From Clostridia bacterium (GTDB lineage: Bacteria; Bacillota_A; Clostridia; Oscillospirales; Acutalibacteraceae): 23,130 bases of DNA. Below the pieces are notes generated by a model that was not told where the DNA came from, made no database searches, and saw nothing but the letters and a program-made list of their open reading frames with translations. The first letter of the stretch is position 1, and each line of letters opens with the position of its first letter. The translations under genes and the position numbers were made by a program. The stretch covers positions 1-23,130 of the forward strand of contig JAILQN010000032.1 in the NCBI GenBank assembly GCA_024699005.1, in the 5' to 3' direction. This document shows, one piece after another, positions 7,217 through 13,138 of the stretch.

Positions 7217-8365
7217 ATGAAAAAACTCATTTCAATTATCTTAAGCATTCTGCTTGTTTTCTCCGTTTCGGCGATTGCCTTTGCCGACGGCGGACAGACC
7301 CCTGCCGAAAAAGCTCATCTTACGTTTGATGACAAGGGCAATTTCAGGGTACTGATCTTTGCAGACATCCAGGATGACTGTTTTCTGTCTTTCGCCAGCG
7401 CGGCGTTTATGCGCAGATCCGTAAAAACCTATAAGCCTGATCTTATTGTTCTGACAGGTGACAATATCTCCGGGCAGCCCACGGATCTCATGTCTATCGC
7501 CGCTTATTCAGAGGTTATGGGCGTATTTCAGGCGCTTGGAGTTCCTGTCGCGGTCGTGTTCGGCAATCATGACGATCAGAACAAGGCTCCGGAAAAAGAA
7601 AAGTTGATGGAGGTCATCAATTCGTTCTCCGTCAGCATATCCTACGACGAGGGTCCGGATATCTACGGCTGCGGCACCTACAACGTGCCCATCTATAAGT
7701 CGGCAGATTCGGATGAAGTGTGTTTCAACCTCTGGATGTTCGATTCCAACACCTACGATGAGGAACGCGGCGGCTACGATTATGTGCATGAGGATCAGAT
7801 ACAGTGGTACATAGACAAATCCAACGAGCTTAAAAAGGCAAACGGCGGAGAGCCTGTTCCCTCGATCGTCTTCCAGCACATCATCGTCAACGAGATCTTC
7901 GACGCTCTTGATGAAGTCGATCAGGGCACTGAGGGCGCGATCGAATACGGCGGAAAATATTACGTACTTCCAGATACGGCTGCCGAGGGATCGATCCTGG
8001 GCGAGCATCCCTGTCCGGGCACCTATAACGCCGGTCAGTTCGACGCAATGGTCGCTCAGGGCGACGTTATCGCCATGGATTTCGGCCATGACCACACCAA
8101 CAGTTTTGTGGTCCCTTATAAGGGCATCGATCTTATAAACACCGCGACCTGCGGCTTCCATTCCTACGGCAACCGCGAGACCCGCGGAGCCAGAGTCATC
8201 GACATTTCTTCGGACGGGACGTATAAGACTTTCACATATACCTACGACGAGCTTTACGCAGGCAATCCTTTCATGCTTTTCATGCCGGTTCTGAAGGATC
8301 TTATTGATAAGATCGGCGACTGGTTTGATGAACTGGGCGATTCCGTAAAAGGGATGTTCAATTGA
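7217..8365 (+). CDS. Secreted calcineurin-like metallophosphoesterase
   Basis: The 382-residue protein has a signal peptide (1-23, FADGG after cleavage) and the metallophosphoesterase motifs in order: FADIQD (D50), LTGDN (D82), FGNHDD (N117/H118), FQHI (H221) and FGHDHTN (H291/H293). These ligate a dinuclear metal centre in the family. Motif I has D-I-Q where D-x-H is usual; Gln at this position is known in some subfamilies but may change the metal site. The ATG at 7217 is chosen because AAAGGGTGG lies just upstream and the signal peptide begins there. The C-terminus (about 352-382) is an amphipathic helix. Its last 4 nt overlap the next gene, so the two are probably translated together. The substrate is unknown; an extracellular phosphodiester or phosphomonoester is likely. 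Confidence 0.85.
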   Translation: MKKLISIILSILLVFSVSAIAFADGGQTPAEKAHLTFDDKGNFRVLIFADIQDDCFLSFASAAFMRRSVKTYKPDLIVLTGDNISGQPTDLMSIAAYSEVMGVFQALGVPVAVVFGNHDDQNKAPEKEKLMEVINSFSVSISYDEGPDIYGCGTYNVPIYKSADSDEVCFNLWMFDSNTYDEERGGYDYVHEDQIQWYIDKSNELKKANGGEPVPSIVFQHIIVNEIFDALDEVDQGTEGAIEYGGKYYVLPDTAAEGSILGEHPCPGTYNAGQFDAMVAQGDVIAMDFGHDHTNSFVVPYKGIDLINTATCGFHSYGNRETRGARVIDISSDGTYKTFTYTYDELYAGNPFMLFMPVLKDLIDKIGDWFDELGDSVKGMFN

Positions 8366-9279
8366 TCGTTATGACAGACAAACAGCTTGACGAACTTCTG
8401 AAAAATGCGGGTACCCTTGACTTGAGCGACGGTACCCGCTCCGGTCTTTCCGGTTCGTTTATCGAATTGCCCTCCGGCAACACTCATTATGAGCTTGAGG
8501 GCGACGGTGAGCCGATCGTGCTGGTCCACGGCTACGCTACTCCGTATTTTATATATGACGGGCTTTTCGACGGACTTGTGAAAGCCGGCTTCCGTGTGCT
8601 GCGCTACGACCTTTACGGCAGGGGGTATTCCGAGCGGGTCAGCGCGGATTACTCGCCGGAGTTTTTCGCGCTTCAGCTGAAGGAACTTACCGAATCGCTC
8701 CTGCCGGGTGAGCAATTCGATCTTGTCGGCACGTCCATGGGCGGGTCGATAGTCAACGCTTTCTGCGCAATGTATCCCGGCAGAGTAAAACGGCTTGTTC
8801 TTCTGGCACCTGCGGGAATGAACAGTTTCAGGTCTCCGGCTTATATGAAGATCTGTTCCCTGCCCGCGCTGGGTCCGGCCCTGTTTGAAAAGATCGGCGC
8901 GAAGATCCTGACGAAGGGCTGTTCCTCCGAGCTGATTTATTCGCCGGAACGCCGCGATGAGATGATGACGCGCTTTGCCGATGCTCTGCGATTCCGCGGA
9001 ATGCTGCACTGCACCTTCCTGAGCCTTAAAAATACGATCCTTAACACGGATAAGGTAACGGAGTATTACAGAATTACAGCCTCGCGGAATATCCCCACGC
9101 TGGTGATCTGGGGCACCGAAGACAGAACCATGCCCTACTATCAGTCGGAACTTATGCGAAGGATAAACCCTCTTGCGAAATTCATCACCTATCCCGGCTC
9201 GGGTCATATCTTTGTGTATGACGAGAGCGAAAGGACAGTGGGGGACGTGAGGGAGTTTTTGCGGGGAAAGAAGATTTAA
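8362..9279 (+). CDS. Alpha/beta hydrolase, translationally coupled
   Basis: The 305-residue alpha/beta-hydrolase has the oxyanion motif LVHGYA (54-59), the nucleophile elbow GTSMGGS (S125), and a likely catalytic Asp254 (GTEDRTMPY) and His282 (GSGHIF). There is no signal peptide, so it is cytosolic, probably an esterase or lipase-like enzyme; the substrate cannot be read from sequence. The start is taken as TTG at 8362, which overlaps the upstream TGA as TTGA and has GGGA 7 nt upstream. The ATG at 8371 is the alternative but is 16 nt from that Shine-Dalgarno. It forms a two-gene operon with the phosphoesterase. Heptad array 2 begins 2 nt after its stop codon. Confidence 0.85.
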   Translation: MIVMTDKQLDELLKNAGTLDLSDGTRSGLSGSFIELPSGNTHYELEGDGEPIVLVHGYATPYFIYDGLFDGLVKAGFRVLRYDLYGRGYSERVSADYSPEFFALQLKELTESLLPGEQFDLVGTSMGGSIVNAFCAMYPGRVKRLVLLAPAGMNSFRSPAYMKICSLPALGPALFEKIGAKILTKGCSSELIYSPERRDEMMTRFADALRFRGMLHCTFLSLKNTILNTDKVTEYYRITASRNIPTLVIWGTEDRTMPYYQSELMRRINPLAKFITYPGSGHIFVYDESERTVGDVREFLRGKKI

Positions 9280-9280
9280 A

Positions 9281-9308
9281 TGTGCAATGTGCAATGTGCA
9301 ATGTGCAA
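9281..9308 (-). repeat. Heptad array 2 (four perfect TGTGCAA units)
   Basis: Four exact copies of TGTGCAA (TTGCACA on the minus strand), inverted relative to arrays 1 and 3. It begins right after the hydrolase stop codon and precedes the four-helix-bundle gene. Confidence 0.9.
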
Positions 9309-9378
9309 TCGCGCCGGAAATTGCGGAGACAAAACAATGTTCGCCGCCCATATTGCGTGTTAATGAGCGAAAGTTAAA

Positions 9379-9738
9379 ATGAACTCAAATATTATACTTG
9401 ATAAAAGCAAGGCTTTCTCACTTCGTATAACAAAGCTGCACCGATATTTATGCGACAACAGGAAAGAGTACCATATATCAAAACAGATACTCAAAAGCGG
9501 AACAAGTATCGGAGCTAACGTTATTGAGGGCGTCAATGCTCAAAGCAAACCGGATTTCTTCGCAAAAATGTATATCGCATATAAGGAAGCCAATGAAACA
9601 AAATATTGGTTGGAAGTTCTTCATGAAAGCGGATTTATCGACGCGGCATCTTTTGAAAGCATATACAGTGATTGCATGGAAATAGTTAAAACTCTTTCTT
9701 CCATTACAAAGCACAGTAAAGAAAAAAAGAACGGTTAG
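9379..9738 (+). CDS. Four-helix-bundle protein (S23 / 23S-rRNA IVS family)
   Basis: The 119-residue protein is almost entirely helical and carries the family signatures ILKSGTSIGANVIEG (about 38-52) and FFAKMYIAYKEANETKYWL (about 60-78). The family is known from proteins encoded in intervening sequences of 23S rRNA and is related to the Avd accessory protein of diversity-generating retroelements; most members are orphans of unknown function. No rRNA or reverse transcriptase is nearby. The gene is visibly more AT-rich than its neighbours and has no clear Shine-Dalgarno (GAGCGAAAG is the nearest purine stretch), unlike most genes here. It is bracketed by inverted heptad arrays (9281-9308 and 9830-9859), and its 3' end is duplicated downstream. 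It is likely acquired or mobile, and probably binds RNA or another oligomeric partner. Confidence 0.85.
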   Translation: MNSNIILDKSKAFSLRITKLHRYLCDNRKEYHISKQILKSGTSIGANVIEGVNAQSKPDFFAKMYIAYKEANETKYWLEVLHESGFIDAASFESIYSDCMEIVKTLSSITKHSKEKKNG

Positions 9739-9780
9739 AGTCTTGTAACAGCAGATTGAACATAATAATATGCCCTTCTG

Positions 9781-9829
9781 TTATCACAAAGCACAGCTAA
9801 GAAAAAAATACCTGTTGATTGTCGTGTAA
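9781..9829 (+). repeat. Degenerate duplicate of the four-helix-bundle 3' end
   Basis: This segment matches the gene's own end and downstream flank (about 9701-9749) with small gaps: both contain CAAAGCACAG, then a poly-A-rich stretch, then a GTT and a TGTAA block. In one frame it reads ITKHS then a stop, matching ITKHS near the C-terminus of the intact protein. The copies lie about 80 bp apart. Confidence 0.65.
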
Positions 9830-9859
9830 TTGCACATTGCACATTGCTAATTGCACATT
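9830..9859 (+). repeat. Heptad array 3 (TTGCACA units)
   Basis: Four in-phase heptads, TTGCACA, TTGCACA, TTGCTAA and TTGCACA, then TTAA. It is the inverted counterpart of array 2 on the other side of the four-helix-bundle gene and ends 28 bp before the GH27 start codon. Confidence 0.85.
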
Positions 9860-9887
9860 AATTATGATCTTGTAAAAATAGAATACT

Positions 9888-11159
9888 ATGAAAACTATAT
9901 CCTCCCCTCCCATGGGCTGGAACAGCTGGGACTGTTACGGCGCGGGAATAAACGAAGAACAGTTTCTTAAAAACGCCGGATATATGGCGGAGCATCTTCT
10001 GAAATCCGGCTATGAATACGCTGTAATAGATATAGAGTGGTCGGAACCGACGGCGGATTCCACCGCTTATCACCACTTCAAGCCGCTTTATATGGACGGA
10101 TACAGCCGTCTTATCCCGGCGCCGGAGAGATTCCCGTCGTCGGCAGGCGGCAGGGGCTTTGCTCCGATAGCGGAAAAAGTCCACGCTATGGGGCTGAAAT
10201 TCGGTATCCATATGATGAGGGGCATACCCCGTCAGGCGGTGTACTCCGGAGCGAAAACAATAACGGGGATCCCCGCGGCGGATATCGCAGACTGGAACGC
10301 AGTCTGCCCGTGGAATTCCGAGATGTACGGCGTGAAGAACAACGAACAGGGGCAGGCGTATTATGACTCGCTCCTCAGTCTGTACGCCTCCTGGGGAGTG
10401 GACTTTATCAAATGTGACGATATCTGCGTAACGGAGGGAAACGTTCATGACCCCTATTCCGGCAGATATGAACTTGAGATGCTGCGCAGCGCCACAGACA
10501 GATGCGGCAGGCAGATCGTTCTGAGCGTATCGCCCGGTCCCGCGCGGCTCCGGGATGCGGCGCATCTGTCTCTATGCGCCGATATGTGGCGCCTGACCGG
10601 CGACTTCTGGGACGACTGGGGCAAGCTGCGCGCCATGTTCGACGTCACGGAGAAGTGGTTCCCCTGGACAAGCCGCGGCTGGCCCGACTGTGATATGCTG
10701 CCTGTCGGTATGCTCTGCGTGAACAATCCGGCGGAGATACACCGTTCCCGCTTTACTCCCGACGAACTGAAAACCATGCTGGCGTTGTGGTGCGTTTTCC
10801 GTTCACCGCTGATCCTGGGCGGAGATCTGCCGTCTTTGAACGGGTCGGAACTTGCCGTTATAACCGACCCCCTGCTGCTTGATCTTGACCGGTCCGGAAC
10901 GGAGCGTTTTCCTCTGACTCCGGGCGAGGCGGTCAGAGCGTGGCTGGCGCATACTACCGGAGGAAAAACATGCCTGTTTCTGTTCAATTTAAGCGACATC
11001 GGGCAATCGGTAAATATAGAAATATCGTCAAATTTGAAAAAATATTTTGGTGACAATCGCTATAAAGAGTATATAATAGGGGAGGGCAGAACCGATGAAT
11101 CCCCCTCGGAAACACTGAAAATAGCTCCTCATGCTACAAAAGTTTTAATTAAATATTAA
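9888..11159 (+). CDS. GH27-family glycosidase (alpha-galactosidase-like), cytoplasmic
   Basis: The 423-residue protein starts almost at the family motif PPMGWNSWD (7-15). The nucleophile region is FIKCDD (D177 as nucleophile), and the acid/base region MWRLTGD offers D239, matching the R-x-x-x-D pattern of GH27 clan D enzymes. A C-terminal beta domain (about 340-423) follows the barrel. GH27 members cleave alpha-galactosides or alpha-N-acetylgalactosaminides with retention; the substrate here is not certain. There is no signal peptide, so like the DUF4091 enzyme it should act on imported sugars. The ATG at 9888 lacks a recognisable Shine-Dalgarno and directly follows heptad array 3, so the array may have displaced the original upstream region. 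Confidence 0.88.
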   Translation: MKTISSPPMGWNSWDCYGAGINEEQFLKNAGYMAEHLLKSGYEYAVIDIEWSEPTADSTAYHHFKPLYMDGYSRLIPAPERFPSSAGGRGFAPIAEKVHAMGLKFGIHMMRGIPRQAVYSGAKTITGIPAADIADWNAVCPWNSEMYGVKNNEQGQAYYDSLLSLYASWGVDFIKCDDICVTEGNVHDPYSGRYELEMLRSATDRCGRQIVLSVSPGPARLRDAAHLSLCADMWRLTGDFWDDWGKLRAMFDVTEKWFPWTSRGWPDCDMLPVGMLCVNNPAEIHRSRFTPDELKTMLALWCVFRSPLILGGDLPSLNGSELAVITDPLLLDLDRSGTERFPLTPGEAVRAWLAHTTGGKTCLFLFNLSDIGQSVNIEISSNLKKYFGDNRYKEYIIGEGRTDESPSETLKIAPHATKVLIKY

Positions 11160-11216
11160 CAAAATGTGAATTTTACAATTTGGCGTGAATAATCGCAAAA
11201 TGTCGAAAAATTCCTG

Positions 11217-11245
11217 TTGATTTTTTTAATAAGATGGTTTAAAAT
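11217..11245 (+). promoter_or_regulatory. Promoter of the 562-aa secreted protein gene
   Basis: TTGATT (11217-11222), 17-nt spacer, TAAAAT (11240-11245). It predicts a 5' UTR of about 130 nt. Confidence 0.7.
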
Positions 11246-11262
11246 ATGAAAGGTTCTTGAGG

Positions 11263-11315
11263 ATTATCGTCTGTCGCGGTACGTACAGTCCCCAATGACA
11301 ATAAACCGCGATAAT
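11263..11315 (+). other. Structured 5' UTR element
   Basis: The 3' strand ACCGCGATAAT (11305-11315) can pair with CGCGGT (11275-11280) and ATTAT (11263-11267), leaving a 7-nt 5' bulge. A second small hairpin, GGAGC-TTCTGC-GCTCC (11341-11356), precedes the Shine-Dalgarno AAAGGGG (11366-11372), which is 11 nt from the ATG. It matches no riboswitch class I know. Confidence 0.5.
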
Positions 11316-11383
11316 TCAAAAACCGGTCATATCAAACCACGGAGCTTCTGCGCTCCCATTATTCGAAAGGGGCAATCAGCCGT

Positions 11384-13072
11384 ATGAAGAAAGTATTAGC
11401 AATCGTACTCGCAGCAATCATGCTTCTGTCCGTTATGCCGTTCGCGTTCGCCGAGGAACCCACCGAGGCCGACGCCAAGGTTGCGGAGTGGAAGTCCAAC
11501 GACGCCATCCTGCTCACAAAGCTTCTTGACGAGCTTACCTATTCTCACTACAAATACGTTATTGACAACAACGAGTCCATCAGGAACAAGATGAACGCTC
11601 TTACAGCGTTCGGCTTCGCAGAGAATGCATGGCTCAACTATGTTACCAAAGAGGCTAACGCAGACACCTGCAAGGCCATCCTCCTCTCCCTTATCGAGGC
11701 TTATGAGGTCGACCTCGGTCATGATTATCTTGCCGACATCGAGAAGGCTCTTGACGGCGCTTCTACCGCTATGGAAGTCATCGAGAAAGCCAATCAGATC
11801 TTCAACAACGAGGATCTCGGCAATATCATCAACTCCGATACATGGGGCAGCATCGGCAGCGCTATCGGCACCGCCATCACCGTTCTTGACACTGTTCAGG
11901 AGATGAAGGCCGCCGTCGTCAAGGCTTATGCGGAGATCCTCTCCGTCCAGATGGCGAACGCCTTTTACATCGAGCTGCTTGATTACATCATTGCGGACGA
12001 AACTCTTGATTATGCTCCCCTCAAAACCGCAGCTGCCGAGCTTAAGTATGAGGCCACCACGGCTATCAACGAGCAGCTTGCCGCTCTTGCCGACGCCGCT
12101 CTTCAGAGCCAGGCCGACGAGGTCACCGGTCTTATCATCAACGCTGTTGCCGACACCAACGTTTACACCGCTGCCGCAAAGAAGATCTACGGCATCGGCG
12201 TGAAGGTCGCAGACGTCCTTTGGAACGCTTCCGATCTCTATGCTCTTTATGACAACCTCATCGCTACCTTCTATGCGGAGAATTCCGTTGACGGTTTCAC
12301 CACCGAGGCTCTTGCCGGCGCAGACTCCGATAAGGCTATCTTCGCTGTGAACGCTCTGCTTTCCACCAGGAACTTCGGCGAGCAGTCCATGTACAACCTC
12401 CTCGAGGCCGAGGCTGAGGGCGTTATCGGCAGGATCAAGAAGGAACTCGGTGTTGTCGCTGTTTCCCAGTACGTCGCAGATCTGGCGGAGCTTGACCTCA
12501 TGCACAAGGTTTTCTTTGACGACGCTTATGCCAAGGGCACTGTTTTCGGCAAGATCGCAAAGGTTTACTGCCCGGTCAACGTTGTCGGTTATGCAGGCAC
12601 TGACGCTGTTATCAACGCTGTGGATGGTGTTGAATCCGTAAAGGCCAACGCATACGGCGCAGCTATAGTCAGATACAATGCTTACTGCAAGGATTACGTC
12701 AAGGTCATGTTCCTTTCCGATGCCATCTCCAAGGTCAACGTTATTGGCACCGATGACGGTTACGTAACCTACCTTGAGTATGTCGTAGAGGACGGCGCTG
12801 TCAATGATTACAGCATCACCGAGCTTCAGATCGGCAAAGGCGACAAGATCTCCATCGCCGACAAGGCTTATGCCGGCATCGTAAACGGTCTTGAGGTCTC
12901 CGGCGCTCTTAACGATGATTTCGTTCTGCCCGAGGGCAAGGAAGTCACCGCGAAGGATGTTGTCGATGCTACCGTTGAAGTCGGCAAGCAGGAAGCCAAG
13001 AGCTTCATCGAGAAGATCAAAGCTTTCTTCGAGAACCTGTTTGCAAGCCTTAAGAACCTGTTCAAATTCTGA
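11384..13072 (+). CDS. Secreted helical protein with a CPV beta domain, function unknown
   Basis: The 562-residue protein has a clear signal peptide (1-23, FAFAEE). It is followed by about 350 residues of mostly alpha-helix rich in Ala, Leu and Asp, then a beta-rich domain starting with VYCPVN (C396) and containing VNDYSITEL. The C-terminus (about 537-562) is a Phe/Lys-rich amphipathic helix. The helical-plus-CPV order resembles residues about 720-1250 of the dockerin protein at 2-4048, but there is no dockerin here. Codon use is strongly biased and the leader long, suggesting high expression. It has its own promoter and terminator, so it is probably monocistronic. A role as an abundant extracellular or cell-surface protein is inferred; no enzymatic motif was found. 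Confidence 0.85.
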   Translation: MKKVLAIVLAAIMLLSVMPFAFAEEPTEADAKVAEWKSNDAILLTKLLDELTYSHYKYVIDNNESIRNKMNALTAFGFAENAWLNYVTKEANADTCKAILLSLIEAYEVDLGHDYLADIEKALDGASTAMEVIEKANQIFNNEDLGNIINSDTWGSIGSAIGTAITVLDTVQEMKAAVVKAYAEILSVQMANAFYIELLDYIIADETLDYAPLKTAAAELKYEATTAINEQLAALADAALQSQADEVTGLIINAVADTNVYTAAAKKIYGIGVKVADVLWNASDLYALYDNLIATFYAENSVDGFTTEALAGADSDKAIFAVNALLSTRNFGEQSMYNLLEAEAEGVIGRIKKELGVVAVSQYVADLAELDLMHKVFFDDAYAKGTVFGKIAKVYCPVNVVGYAGTDAVINAVDGVESVKANAYGAAIVRYNAYCKDYVKVMFLSDAISKVNVIGTDDGYVTYLEYVVEDGAVNDYSITELQIGKGDKISIADKAYAGIVNGLEVSGALNDDFVLPEGKEVTAKDVVDATVEVGKQEAKSFIEKIKAFFENLFASLKNLFKF

Positions 13073-13090
13073 GTTCATTTGATCAAAAAT

Positions 13091-13120
13091 CAGGCTCCTG
13101 TCCGGCCGGACAGGAGCCTG
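13091..13120. terminator. Bidirectional intrinsic terminator
   Basis: A perfect 30-bp palindrome with arm CAGGCTCCTGTCCGG. A T-rich tract follows on the plus strand (TTCTATATTGTTGTTTT) and ATTTTTGATC on the minus strand. It lies 18 bp from both the secreted-protein stop and the pheT stop and serves both convergent transcripts. Confidence 0.9.
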
Positions 13121-13138
13121 TTCTATATTGTTGTTTTC

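Noticed and set aside
8254..9351. A 365-codon minus-strand frame opposite the alpha/beta hydrolase
   Set aside because: The hydrolase on the plus strand has an intact catalytic triad; the minus frame runs through a heptad repeat array and has no ribosome binding site.
9310..9378. A promoter for the four-helix-bundle gene
   Set aside because: Only weak TTGCGG and CATATT-like boxes at poor spacing were found.
9379..9738. Diversity-generating retroelement accessory gene (avd)
   Set aside because: No reverse transcriptase, template repeat or variable repeat is present; only the four-helix-bundle fold is shared.
11396..13078. A 560-codon open frame on the minus strand opposite the secreted protein gene
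   Set aside because: It is a codon-bias shadow. The plus frame has a promoter, ribosome binding site, signal peptide and terminator; the minus frame has none of these.
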